Shown: positions 12,641-24,345 of the stretch, in pieces | Layout: each line of letters begins with the position of its first letter | Position numbering within the stretch: the first letter of the stretch is position 1 | From: Rhynochetos jubatus | Taxonomy: Eukaryota > Chordata > Aves > Eurypygiformes > Rhynochetidae | NCBI GenBank assembly: GCA_027574665.1 | Contig: CM050690.1 | Span: forward strand, 73,141,433 to 73,205,432 | Direction of reading: 5' to 3' | Length of the DNA stretch: 64,000 nucleotides | Notes under the pieces: model-generated | Told to the model about the DNA's origin: nothing | The model's database searches: none | What the model saw: the letters and a program-made list of their open reading frames with translations, nothing else | Position numbers and translations under genes: made by a program

Positions 12641-14875
12641 TTGGATATATATATCCAATGTATTTGTTATTTGTGAGGTCTGGTACAGGAATAGACTTTT
12701 CTGTAGGGGAATGTGGTGGACGTGTTAGCAGTGCTTTCCACAAAGCCTGATCCTCAGAAGCCACAGCTACTTCTCCTTTACTTGTGGTTTTGTGAATGGG
12801 TTTGAGCCCTCAGTATTCTTCCCTGTCAGAAGTAAAGCTGACCGTAAATTGCGGGTGGTTTAGGTTTTTCTCTCTTTAGCCTGAAGGTCTGAGTTCTGTT
12901 CACTGATGATTGTACTGTACCTTCAGGAAACAGCCCATCAGTCATGTTTACAATGAGCGTATCAACTCAGCCCCATGGAGAGAAAGGTGTGTGGCTGGCT
13001 GCTTTATGATGTGCAAAATGTACACAACTGCTGTCTGCCGTAGCAAGAAATCTGTATTAGAAAGCATCTGAGAAGTGTGAGATGACTCTGTGAGCCTCGG
13101 TTCTGCTGCAAGGGCTCGAGCGGTGTACGCAGGGTATGTGCAGCCCACACGTGACGTGCTCTTGGAAGCACCGTGAGTGGTCTCATGGAGCTGGAAGTCA
13201 TCACCTCCCGTTGATCATGCCATGAAGAGTTTGCATCAGTGAATTGCTGTGTGACTTGACAGTTCCTGGGAAACCTTCTCGCATTTGAAGAAGAGAAGGA
13301 AGGCATCGTCAGTTCACTGGCAGCTCTAACGTTAGACTGTGTAAGAGCTGGGCATACAACGGAGCACGCTGGCTTTCAGGATTTCTTGAGCACTTTTCTA
13401 GTGCATGCGATACACCAAGACAACAAACATCAAAAAAAAAAAAGAGATAGATTTCCAAGGAGGAAGAGGCCAAACACAAATTGCTAGACTCCAATACATT
13501 TCAGGGTAGGGGAAAAGGAGAGAAATATATCAGCTGCAATAGCAAGTCTCTTGCACCACGTGTGCATTTTTTGAAGCTTGGCTGTTTTTGTTCACCGTTT
13601 TTGCTTCTTTCATATGGCAAAGAGAGGCAGTGAGAATGTCTACATCTAACACTGGGATTTTATGAGGACATAACCCAGCAAGCGCTGGCTGTGGCTGTTC
13701 TTCTGGGTGCTCGCACCTTTGCTGGCTGCGCAGGGACAAAAAAAGCCTGGTTCCCAAAGCCCAGGGAAGCAACCATCAAGGAAATGGGGAGGACATGACT
13801 TAGTGCTGCTGCTCCTCTGGCTGCAAGCTTGCCAGAAGACTTTACCCTCTTAATCTCACCACAGCTGTATGTGAGACAGATAGATTTGATGTGCTGATGT
13901 TCCAGAATGGATCTTAGCAGAGGTCTTCCAGAAACCCCTCGGTGTTGCTGCTCTACTGGGGTAATGCAGAGAGGTATACCAAACGCTGTCCTGCGGTGCT
14001 GAGGGTGATGGTTCCTGGGGAAGGATTGGCCGTGGAGCTTTGGGGCAACTGGACCCAGACGGGTGGTGAAGAACACCCTGGGTGACAGCACCTGTTCCCC
14101 AAACACTGCTTGTGTTGGACCACGGGGCAATCATGCTCCTCTGCCCAGGAAAACGAAGAGAAAGAGGCCGTCTAAACCACAGAGTACGAAGAGGAGCTGC
14201 CCAGGTGAACTGCAACAGCACAGGGAGCCAGTTCTCCTGGAAGCCTGAGGTCATACAATAGTGTGTGAGCTGGAAAGAGTCACAGGGAAGAGCTTGGCGG
14301 TGGTGTCTTCAGGGACAGGAGACTGAGGGACCATGAGAGAGCCAGCCTTGGGGTTACGGCTCAAAATGAGGCACATCTGGCTGGTTCAGGAGCTTGTCAG
14401 ATCTGGAAGGTCTATTGGAGGGGTTCAACAGCAAGGTGGTTGCAGCTGGGGCAGTTCAAGATAATAAGTAAAGGGATTTCATCATAAAAGCACCTTGGGG
14501 TGGGCTTGGGCAGGTGAACAAGGGGTGTTTTCTTTACCATCCACCACTGGATCTGGAGGGAGAGAGGAGTGAGGCAGGCCTGAGAAGGTTTAGGGGGTGT
14601 TTGTGGAGGCAGGGCTATGGTGCCAGGTGAAAATGCTGGACTGAGGCACCCATGGGACGCCACTGAGCCTTGATCTGCTGCTTGTGGGCAGATGGGCGAG
14701 GAGCAGCCCTGCTGCTGGTGGGACGCTGTCTTTCCAAAGAGGAAGCTTTTTGCACCACATGTGATTTCCCTACGGGGCTGTTTCATTTCTGTGTTAGACC
14801 TCTCCTGCGCTGAGTTGCACGGATACCTTTCCTGCGTGGCTCAAGCTGAGTCCTGCCCAGACCCTTCATGCCAGT
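12641..14875. other. Intergenic sequence upstream of receptor gene A
   Basis: No exon recognised. A run of 12 A residues lies near 13431-13442. The promoter and 5' UTR of gene A should lie at the right end of this stretch, but I see no clear TATA box or CpG island close to the start codon. Confidence 0.45.
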
Positions 14876-17800
14876 ATGGCCCTGCAAGGGCTGGCTCTGG
14901 CCTTTCTTCTGGTCCTTGCCCTTCTGCTGCTTGCACAGGGGCAGAGGGACCATGGTCCCCAGAACCAGAGGGGAGCCAAGGAAGCAGGTAAGAGCAGGTT
15001 GTGACTCTCTCTTGCAGAAAAGGTTTTGATGCCCGTCTCCCTGCACGTTTACCTTACGACTTTACCCCATCCAGCCCACAGTGGCTGTGCTGGGAAGGGC
15101 TGGAGCTGGAGACTGCATCAGCCCTGAGACCCTCGGGCATCTGTCAGATTGTGGTGGGATGAAGCTCTATTTGGGGATGGAAGGCAGCAAGCCTCGGTGT
15201 GCTGGGAAAGCCTCCATGAGTGCGGGAGCAGTGTCCCTCCAAGGAGTGGGTAGTGTCCTGGGAGCAGGAGGGGGCCAGTTCTTGTTGCACAGAGGACAGA
15301 TGAAGCCGAAGCAATTACAGCAGCAGTGGCCTTCCCAGGGCAATCCGGGCAGCATGCCTATCTTAGGTGAAGGAGGTGGTGGTGTTCAACAAAGATGTGG
15401 GGAGCTGTGAGATGAACCCCTGTGTTAGGTAGGACACCTGCTTTCTCCCTAGGTTCTGGGGAACTGTAGTTCTGTGGGATTGTTCTTTAACAGCATTGTT
15501 CTGTTCTTCCTCAGTGCCAGGAGGGCTAGGGGCACCTCCTGGTTCTCTGCTGGGCTCTTCCTATGGAGAATGTGGTCTTTCCTCTGGAGACTGAGTGCTG
15601 TGCCTTGGGGTTGCTGGTACATGTTTAGGTCCCCATGGGGCACAGCAGGAGCAGCTGCTCTTTGCACCAGGGTCTATGGGACCTGGGTTGTGAGTCATTC
15701 TCTCTGCAGGGAAATGGGAGCAGAAGTGGCTCACCAAGTCATCGGATGGGTCGTGAGTCACATTAGCCATCGCTGGTGGCTGGAGGGATGCTGCTTTTCC
15801 AGCAGCGGGCAGTCCTCAGCTATCCAGGGCAGGACGTAACCTGTTTCCCTCAACTCAGCAGCAGCTTCGACTCCTTTCTTCTGTTGTGACAGCCCATCCC
15901 TGAGAAGCTCTCTCAATAGTGACAGCTCTCCCCTCCTCAGCCTGAGGAGTCCCAGCTGGAGGAGGCTGTGGTGGGCTCCGTAGAGGCATTAGCTCTGAGC
16001 AGCTGGGTGAGATTTCTTAGATCTGTGTCTGCAGAAGAGGCATGGGGCACTGAACTGAGGTTCCAGCCATTATGCTCTACCATGCCTCTGCTGTCTGCAG
16101 CACTGAAGGAAGCTGTTGAAGTCTGGATTATGGGTGGGCCAGAAGAGCTGCTGTCTGGGGCAGAGCTCACTTCCAGCTGCACCAAGAAGAAAGCCCTGGT
16201 GCCAAGCCAGGGCCCTGCAAGTGCTTTTGCTGTGGTCAGTGCTCTTCAAGTGTCATCAGGGAATCATGTCTGCCATAGACATGTGCTTTCTTCAGTTTCT
16301 CTCCACCTCCTGTGTCACTGCTGTTCAGGGCTAGCCATCGTCAGAATGACCCATGTGCAGTTTCTAGACCAGACCTCGGCTCACATTACTTGCTGATGGT
16401 GCCTATGTCCAAGTTATCAGTGTAAGGATGTTTCTGCCTAGCCTTTCAGGTTGTAGACCATCTCAGGGACAGCCAGGCTTTGGGATCTGTTTCCTGACAA
16501 GTACCAATAGGGAAAAATCGTCCCGCCCCATGGGTGGAAACCTGCTCTTTGAAGTGTGGTTTGTTTTCCCTCAGCAGAGGAATTCCTCCCTGCTGGCTGC
16601 TGTCCCTGGCCAAATGCCTGGTGCTGGGCAGGTAGCCCAGACCCTGCTGGAGTGGGAAGGATCCTGGATGTCACCCTGGGTCAGGAGTGTGAGGGCCTGT
16701 ATGCTGCTTCAGGGAGGTTTAATGATGGGAGTGAGGAAGGTGCATGCCAGGGATGCCTAACCAGGCTTGGACCAAGACAAGGGTTTGAGGTCTGTCAAGG
16801 CTTTTGGCTGTCACAGTGATGCATGTGATCTGAGGGCGTTGGGAGGGATCCAGCTGTGGGGGAAGAAGTTTTGTATCTGGACAGCACACGTGGTCTCAAA
16901 GGATGGGGGTGGTGGCCCGTGCCCTTTGCAGCGGAGGACCAGGGTGCAGGGTTGAGATGATGGCATGAAAATCTGCTACCAGATAAGGGAAGTGTGGCGA
17001 TGCTGCTGTTCCAGTGTAAGGAGTGCAGCCCCATGAGGGCTGGCTGGCAGGAAGTGGGCAGCTGCAGAGCTGCATCTAGCTGAAGAGAGGTGTTTCATCC
17101 AAATTTAGGAGAATGGGTCTTCAAGCACCCCATGGGATTCCTGGAGATAGGTGCGATGATAAGCCCTGTGCCCCTGAACAGTGCCTGGGCACATAATGCA
17201 AGCAAAGGGACTCGTGTGTGTGTCAGGGTGAGTGGTGAGAGTCATGAGGAGGAGTGAGCTGGCCCAAGCCTCCTCTTGTCACCTCCCAAAAATACTCCTC
17301 ACCCCACCCACTTCTACCTCTGACAGAAACATGCCAAAGGCCAGTTTGGTGGGACCCAAGACTCCAGATGGCACCAGAACGTGTGAACTACACAAAGAAC
17401 GAAGAAGTGACTCTGAGCTGCAACAATGGTTTCCAGCCATCCTTCACCCATGCCAAATGTGCAGGGGGAGCCCAGGCACTGAATTATTCTGGATTTCTAA
17501 ACAGAGATGTGTGGCTGGGGAGGAAAAGCGGTGATGCTTGGATCCACATTGAGGGGAATGTAGTGTGCCTCGGTAAGCAGAGTGTCGGGAGGTGCCTCTT
17601 ATGGAGCTCTGTGGTCAAATTCTGCCCCATTCATCCCGCTCTGAGCTTCCACCATCACCACTGTGGCCAGGGATTCACTTCTGATGTCTGTTTGAGGTCA
17701 CTCAGATGTCCCTGGTTTTGATTTCTGAGAATATTCCCCTGCCGAATTCGGGAACGTGCTCATCCACCACCTGCCTGGGCAGGCTCCAGCCCCGGCTGAC

Positions 17801-20800
17801 ACTAACCCACAAGGAGACCCCCCTCCCAACAAGCTCTTGCTGAGGGGTCTTATCCTGGCAGATGGATGTTTCACCTTCTCTCTCCCTTCAGAGACTGGAG
17901 GGATGGCTAGGGATTGCTGACACGTCCCCCCTGCCCCGGCTTATCACCTCCGCCCCAACTAACACCCCTTTTCGCCTTTGCCAGAAACGTGCCAGAGTCC
18001 TTCCAAAGGCCAAGGACTTTGGACGGCACCAGATCAGGAAAATCACAGGAACAAAGTAGTGATGCTGAGCGGCTCTGGGTGTTTTCTCTGAGGAACAGGG
18101 AAGTGCTCCTTCCCAGGTGCCATCATCCCTGCCTGTAGGAATCGTTGCCACAAAGCCTCCCCCGGCAGCACACAGCAAACTGCTGGGACAGACTGTGCCT
18201 GCTCATCCCAGAGGATGGTGAGCGTGGTGAGGAGGGATGTGGAGGAGGGAGCAGGGTATGTGGTAGGGAAAAGGGGCAGAGGCTGTGGTAAGGCAGGAGA
18301 TGTGACTGCAGAAGGCACTGCTCACCCCCGTGTCCCGTGGCACGGTGTCGTGGGGAAGGAGGAGAGTGGCCAAGGGCCTGGCTGAGCCCAGAAGTGTAAC
18401 AGGGCATCTCTGGTCCCTGTGGGAAGGATGAGCCATGGCTGGAAGGACATGCACCCATCAGGGCTGGTGGACAGGTTGGACTGAACGGCTGAAGGGATCT
18501 CCTAGTGCAGGAGTGATTGTCCTGGGAAACCCCCTGCTGTGGGCTGTGGAGGGGCAATATAGTATTCCTGGAGACAAGCGTGGATGGAGGAGGTTCAGGG
18601 CTGAGTGATCATTCACACTCTGGGTACCCCCTCCCCCCAAGAGGTCTTGCTGAGGGGTCATGTCCTGACAGATGGACATGACCCCTTCCCTCTGCCTTCA
18701 GGGACTGGAGGGATGGCTGAGGATTGCTGACACCCTGTCACCTACCCCTGCCCGGGCTTGTCACCCCAACCCCACCTAACACCCCCTTTCACCTCTCCCA
18801 GAAACGTGCCAGAGGCCCTGGTGGGACCCAGGGCTGCGCCTGGCACCAGACCAGGAGAATTACAAGAAGGATGAAGAAGTGACTCTGAGCTGCATCGATG
18901 GTTTCCAGCCGTCCTTCACCATTGTCAAATGTGCACGGGAAGTCCAGTCCATCAGCCTTGGGAAGCCTGTATACCGGGAAGTTTGGCAGGGAAGGGACAG
19001 CAGCGGTGCCTGGATCCCAATTCGGTCCAGGGTGGAGTGTGTCGGTAAGGAAGGCATCAGGAGCTCTCCTGGCTGCCCCCTCTGCCCTTCCAGAGCAGGG
19101 AAGGGGGGCTGTGCATGCACAGTGTTTCCAGGGTGTCTGCCTGCCTGGAGCAATGGTGGGTGCTGCTGGAGGCAGTGTGGACACAGCCCCCAGCCTGCCC
19201 TGTGTGTGCCCTGGGTCTCCAGGGGAGCCTCTGTGGGGAGGGGGCTGGTGTCAGCCTCAGCTCCTGAGGGTCCTGGCAGGAGGGGGCTGTGGCATTAGAA
19301 GGGGGGTGACGGCCAGAGCTGTCCATGCCAAGCTGTGGTTCAGGTGGGAGGTTCCTGGTGGGTGTACCTGGGTGACCTGGGGCTCCCTGAGGACTTCTGG
19401 ACACAGGGTGTGCAGAGGGAAGATGGGGCTATGGTGCCACCCCAGTTTGACAGGTGTTTGTGGCACAGGTGGCCAACAGCCTTGTGCCAGGGTCTGGGGT
19501 GTCACAGGACACTGCTCTCTGTGTCCTCCCAGCCCATGCTGGCAGAGCAGGGACCCGGCCATGTCCCAGTGTGCGGGGCTGCCCTCCCAGTCTCTGCTGC
19601 AGGCTGCCACCCAGCTCTTGGGCTCAGATGTTACTGCCTTCTCACCCATAGGCCTTGAGGTGCTGTCATCCTCCCTGAGGGATGAACAGGGCACCAGGGC
19701 CACATGCAGGTCCATCAGTCTCTGTGCATGCTTTGTGCATGGTACAAGGTACCCCCAATCCCTGGAGTTCCGGTTCCTCCTGGACTTTCCTGGGAGGTCT
19801 GGGGGAAGCAGTGCTGGGCCCTTTGCCTCATCCCCTTGCCTGGGTTGTGGTGCAGGAGGGATGCCCTGTATGGTGTCCAGGAGCTCCATCCCTCACCTTG
19901 CTGTGCCAGGGAAGGGGATCCCCTGCTGCATTCCCTGGCATTCCATGCAGGGCCACCCTCTGCCCTGCTAACTCCTTCTCATCTTGTTGGTGCAGAGCAA
20001 TGCCAGAAGTCCTGGTGGGACCCCAGGTTTATCTTTGACCAAGAACGGGGGACCTTCAACCCAAATGAAGTGGTGAAGATGAGATGCCCTGAGGGGCACT
20101 GGCCTCCCCCCATGGAGATCAAATGTGTGAAGCTGCACCCAAGACAAGGCTCCACGGTTCCTCACAGCGGCTGGGTTGTGAGGAACGGCACAGGCTACTG
20201 GCACCCTATGGAGGTGAACTTGACCTGTGTGGGTAAGTGAGTGAACCAGCCACTCTCCCAGTGCCCTCAGTCTGTTCCCCCTGGGCAGGGAGGGCAGTGT
20301 TGCATGTATCCCACAGCATAAGTGCCCTGTGCCAGAGCAAGTTGCAGGCAGTTCCTGAGTGTAGTCTGGGAGAAGACGCAATGGCCTTGTCCGCACTGTG
20401 CTGGGGAGGGGGTGGTGGGGATGGTGGAGATCGGCTGCAAGGCAGGGAGGGGAAGGCAAGGAGGTGACCTTCTTCCAATGTTTCCTTCACAGATGTCCTT
20501 CAGGTTGTCTCTGAGACCCTGGAGGTTTCCAGCACTAGCATCAAACTGAACTGGACCTGCAGGCTCCGTGACGCCTGCCAGCACATTCGGGCCAGGTGCC
20601 GACTGGAAGAGCCTTCCTCCCCTCCCTGTGAGGCTGAGGAGGTGAAGGGAGAGGAGATGCTACATGGCCAGGAGGGAACCTTCACCTGCCCCCCCCTGCA
20701 GCCCTTCACTGTCTACAGTGTCACCATCTCCCTGCCCCCCAGCACAATTCTGTACACACGGCTCTTCAGGACAAAGGAAATGGGTATGTTCACATGAAAT

Positions 20801-23488
20801 GTAAAGGTGTTCTCCACCCAGCATCTTAGCCTGAGCATCTGCTCCTGCAGTCATGGCCCTGGGGTTTGGAACCTCTGGGGAAGGGGCTATGCAGGGTCCT
20901 GTAGCAAAGCACATCCCTTCTCACTCACATGCAGCCTTTGTGGGGGAGAAATCCTCACCAGCTCCATGGGTGACACCCTCCTCCTGTGCTTCCAGTGCCA
21001 GACAAACCGGAGAAGCTGTGGCTGGATGCCAGCACAGGGTCCCTCAGGTGGAAGGCGTTGCCCTCCTGCAAAGGGGAGATCCTCGGATACCAGGTACCTG
21101 GGAATCAAGGACTCCCCACGGTGCCCCTCACCTTGTCAGGCTCCTCTCTGCAAGGGGCTCTGCAGGCAGGCTGGGGAGAGGTGTGAGCCTTCCCCCGTGA
21201 GGACCCACCAGCTCTACACTGCTGGTGGTGGTGGTGGAGGGGGTCAGGTCCTCTCCTGTCCCACAGCAGCAGTAGCAGCTGCTTTCCACAGGGCTGCCCT
21301 GAGCAGGAGCCCAGGGAGGTCGGTGCTGCTCCCCATCAGCTCCCTGTCCTTCCTCTAGCTGAACATCACGGCCCGGAGAGCAACTGATGACAGCTTCCTT
21401 GAATTCAAGCAGGTGACGGTGAACCAGTCTGTCACTCAGCACATGCCACCTCGTCAGATTCCTGGAAGCAAGTACACAGTGACAGTGCAGGGCCTCACGG
21501 CAGCTGGTGCTGGGGCTGCATCACTGCTGGAATTTCAGAGCTACATCTCGGGTAACGGTTGTTCCACCCTGCGTCTGGCTGAGGTGGCCTCCCTGTGAGC
21601 CTGCAGCCACCTCCAGACCTGTGTGTGCACCCACCCCATCCCCAGCAAGAGTGAGGCAGGGACCGTGGGCACCCTGAGAGCCCCACTCAGCAGTGGGTTG
21701 TGGGTCTGGGTAAGTCCTGATTGATTGGAGGGGTGCATGGCCTGGTTCCCAGAGCAGCTGCATCTCTTCAGGCTCTGTCGTGTCTGCGAGAGTGGGGCTG
21801 GCACCTCTGCTCTTCCACTGAAGATGACACCCTCCCTTGCATTTGGGTGCTTGGGGAACTCAGGGTCAGAGGGCACTAGGGCTGCTGACCCTGGTTCTGT
21901 GCATCCTCTGGCTGTGTGCAGGCTGGTTGAGTGGGCTTCCGGACACTCCGTCTGTGTATGGGAGACAGGACAAGTCCCTGTGCTCCAGAGCCTCCCTCCC
22001 TGTGCCGTGCCCAGCAGACATGGAGCAGGGGCAGGCTGTGCCTTGCTGCCTGTCCCCACAGAGACAGGACACACGTGCCTGCACCGATGCTGAGGTCAGG
22101 GCCGTTGCTTGCTGTGCACCCACTCCCGGCTTTGTGTTAGTTGCAGGGCAGCCTCTGGGCCCATGGCCCCTGTCAGCGGTCACGGTCGTGGTGGTGTTGT
22201 CGGTGCTGGTCCCCCTGTCCGCAGGGATCCTGTGGTTTGTGCTGTCCAGGTGAGCAGGCCGGAGACATGGAGTTGCTGCTTGGCCTCAGGCCGTGCTGTG
22301 CTGTGGGGTGGCTGGGGATTGAGGGAGGGTTCCCCAGCCCCTCCCAGACTTCTCTGGGCATGGAAGAGGCAGTTGCCTGGTCCTACCATAGCTCCGGCTG
22401 GGAATCATAAGCATCTGCCTTCCTCAGGGCTGGGGCGGGGGCTGTGTGTGCTAAGAGAACCCCTCCCTTGTTGCTGTGACTGCCACTGCTGCTGTCCCTG
22501 GCGTGTTAGTGGGCAATGCCTGCAAGCCCGTGAGAGACCCAGAGGGAGGGTGTGCAGAGCCTTGTGTGTTTGTGCTGCTGTGTTCAGCAAGGCCCTGGGC
22601 CACGCCAGCCTCTCTGCCATCTCCACTGCCCTTTGCCTTCCCAGGAAGATGAAGGCCTTGCCCATCAAAGTGGAGGAGGATCATTACACAGGTAGGGTCC
22701 CCATCACAGAGAGGGCTGGGGTGGGAGCTGGGTGGGGAGCAGGTCTGTTGCAGAGGGCCTGTTGCCATCCTGTGGTGTCTGTGGGCAGCCCACCTGGCTC
22801 TGGCTGCGCTGCCAGAGCAGCATGTCCCACCCTGCCATGTTCAGCCGAGACCCTCCTCCAGCTGCCTCTCCCAGCAGCTCTTGGGCGGTCCCCCCACGGT
22901 GCCAGCGAGGGCTGGAGCTGCCCCCCATGCTCACCCTGCCTGGGGAGGCAGCGCCTCTGCCCAGCCCTGCTGCCCTGCTGCTGAGTGCCCCAGGGTGCCC
23001 TGCAGCCCCCTGTGCTTCTGCCTGCCTGGTTCTGCCCTGCTCCTTCTCCCGTGGGTCCTGGGTCCTCAGGCTACTTGTCGTGCTGTCCCCCAGAGCTCCA
23101 GCCTTATGAGAACTTGGATACCTACTGCATGATCAAGGAGACTCTCCTGGCTGTGGAAGATGCAGGTAGGACATGGAGTGCCCTGCCTGTGTTCCCACAT
23201 GTGGTGGGGAGAGGCTGGAGGGAGGCAGCTTTGGTGGCAGGAGCTGCCCATGCTGTCCAGGGCATGCAGCAGCCCCTGCCCTGGGTGTTGTTGGTCCCCA
23301 CAGGTAGAGGTGACCAGGCTGGAGAGCCGTTGCCGCAGCCCCTGCGTGTGCTGTCATCCTCAGGATACTGTCAGAGCAGTGAGAGAGAGAAGACTGGGGG
23401 GGATGTCCGAGGCTCAGTGCTCATGACACCTCCTGTGGCCCCTTCTCCAGGCTTGGTCCTCCACCGCTGGAATCAGGATGCCATGTAG
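14876..23488 (+). CDS. Gene A: sushi/FN3 type I receptor with ITAM tail (608 aa)
   Basis: Eleven exons: 14876-14987, 17327-17572, 18802-19044, 19996-20232, 20493-20783, 20996-21093, 21359-21551, 22147-22249, 22645-22691, 23094-23165, 23304-23488. All junctions have AG/GT signals and compatible phases, giving 609 codons including TAG. Order: hydrophobic signal peptide (MALQGLALAFLLVLALLLLA), three sushi-like modules (residues ~38-279), two FN3-like modules (~280-473), one uncharged transmembrane helix (~482-504) and a ~100-residue tail with an ITAM (Tyr522, Tyr534). It lacks the membrane-proximal module and phosphatase domains of gene C. The ectodomain and exon plan match genes B and C, so it is their paralogue. 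Probable role: cell-surface receptor signalling through SH2 kinases (inference). I recognise no named orthologue. The last exon could use another frame. Confidence 0.8.
17985..18091 (+). pseudogene. Truncated sushi pseudo-exon inside gene A
   Basis: After an acceptor (TTTGCCAG) the text reads like the start of a sushi exon: ETCQSPSKGQGL, then WTAPDQENHRNKVVML. It then loses the second-cysteine region and hits a stop (TGA at 18089-18091) without a donor. The sequence switches there into a segment shared with gene B's intron (from 27749). It is a broken exon copy cut by a duplication junction and is not included in the gene A model. Confidence 0.65.
18090..19205 (+). repeat. Direct repeat shared with gene B (copy in gene A)
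   Basis: From GAGGAACAGGGAAGTGCTCC to CCCCCAGCCTGCCCTG this matches 27749-28882 almost exactly, spanning an intron and a sushi exon. Its left edge cuts the pseudo-exon at 17985. Confidence 0.85.
20493..21551 (+). other. Gene A fibronectin-III-like modules
   Basis: Exon 20493-20783 encodes one cysteine-rich FN3-like module (KLNWTCRL...[13 protein letters not shown]). Exons 20996-21093 and 21359-21551 together encode a second ([18 protein letters not shown]...LNITARRA...[17 protein letters not shown]), split phase 0 in the middle as FN3 modules often are. The strand patterns W-x-C, LRW and Y-x-V-x-V are visible. Exon lengths 291, 98 and 193 are identical in genes B and C. Confidence 0.75.
22645..23134 (+). 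other. ITAM split over two exons of gene A
   Basis: Exon 22645-22691 ends ...KVEEDHYT and exon 23094-23165 continues ELQPYENLDTYCMI, joined through a phase-1 intron at the Glu codon. The result fits D/E-x-x-Y-x-x-L/I-x(6-8)-Y-x-x-L/I exactly: acidic Glu519, Tyr522-x-x-Leu525, eight residues, Tyr534-x-x-Ile537. The YTELQ start resembles the DAP12 ITAM (YQELQ). An extra YENL inside the spacer is a pYxN (Grb2-type) site. Classical ITAMs are also commonly encoded across two exons. Phosphorylation and Syk-family recruitment are inference. Confidence 0.75.
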
Positions 23489-23812
23489 CTTGCGCTGGGT
23501 TATGGCTCCCCCTCAGATCTCCTGCCTCACCAAACTCCAGCATCCTCTGTCACAGAGCAGGAGCAGTCCAAGGCCTGGGACAACCTGCTTGTGCCAGCAA
23601 AGACGTGTTCTGGCAGTCCCCCAGCGCTCTGGCCAAGCCATCTCACTGCATCCCCGTGTCTACAACAGTCCTTCCAGACAGAAGCAGCTCACTAGTTCTC
23701 AACCCCTCTTTGTCCTCTGGCTCCATATCCCCACATCCCTCTCAACCCCAGCCCCTGCCTGAGCTTGGCCCAACCACCCTGCCCTCGCAGCTGTGCTCAG
23801 TGTCCAACAACC

Positions 23813-23818
23813 AATAAA
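23813..23818 (+). terminator. Gene A polyadenylation signal
   Basis: AATAAA in the context ACAACCAATAAATCG, 325 bases after the stop codon of gene A. The same ACAACCAATAAA context occurs at 25796 and at the gene B 3' end. Confidence 0.7.
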
Positions 23819-24345
23819 TCGTTCTGGTCTGCAGGGGCTGCCTCCCCGCGACAGCTCCCACCTTGTTGTGGTTCCTTCCTGCTTTGTGTGTGAAAGCCCT
23901 GTCCCTATGGATCTGCATGGAGGAGCTTGGACCAGGCTTTCCCAGCCCTGAGGAAGCACACCTGAGAGGCTGCGTGCTCCCAGCTCAACGTTTTGGGTTC
24001 CCACTTTCTCTCCTCTCCATCCTATGGTAGCACGGTCCCAGCTAGGCCTAGCTGGGCTCTGTGTCGGTCTGTGACTCTCTGTGGGTGCTGGAGCTCGTCT
24101 CCCATTTTTTGAGGTGCAGTTGGCCCTGGACCTCTTGGGAAATCCCCACCCTCTGCCCTTTGGGACTGGCTCAGTGTCGGCTGCTGCTGCTGCCTCGGCA
24201 CAGGCTCCGGCAGGCACCGTCTGTCCCGCACTGAGGGATGCCAGTGCCAGTGCAGCCTGGATGGCGAGGGGCAACCTGAAGGTGAGGAGCACGCTGCTGG
24301 AAGGTGGGACAGTCGACCAAATTCTTCTCCAGCTCCGTGGTTATA

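Larger units (their letters stand above)
17327..20232 (+). other. Gene A sushi/CCP-like exons 1-3
   Basis: Three phase 1-1 exons (17327-17572, 18802-19044, 19996-20232) each encode four cysteines and a Trp shortly before the fourth, the sushi pattern. Examples are ETCQRPVWWDP...VTLSC...AKC...VVC and [11 protein letters not shown]...VTLSC...VKC...VEC. They are longer (about 79-82 residues) than a typical 60-residue sushi domain, so sushi-like is the safer name. Exon 2 is nearly identical to the single sushi exon of gene B. Confidence 0.75.

Noticed and set aside
22147-22249. Charged transmembrane residue in gene A for adaptor pairing
   Set aside because: The helix has no acidic or basic residue in its core, so adaptor association through a membrane charge is not supported.
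23304-23426. Alternative frame for the last gene A exon (VEVTRLESRC...)
   Set aside because: It is also similar to gene B's segment, but phase from the preceding exon requires the frame ending at TAG 23488; kept as a caveat only.
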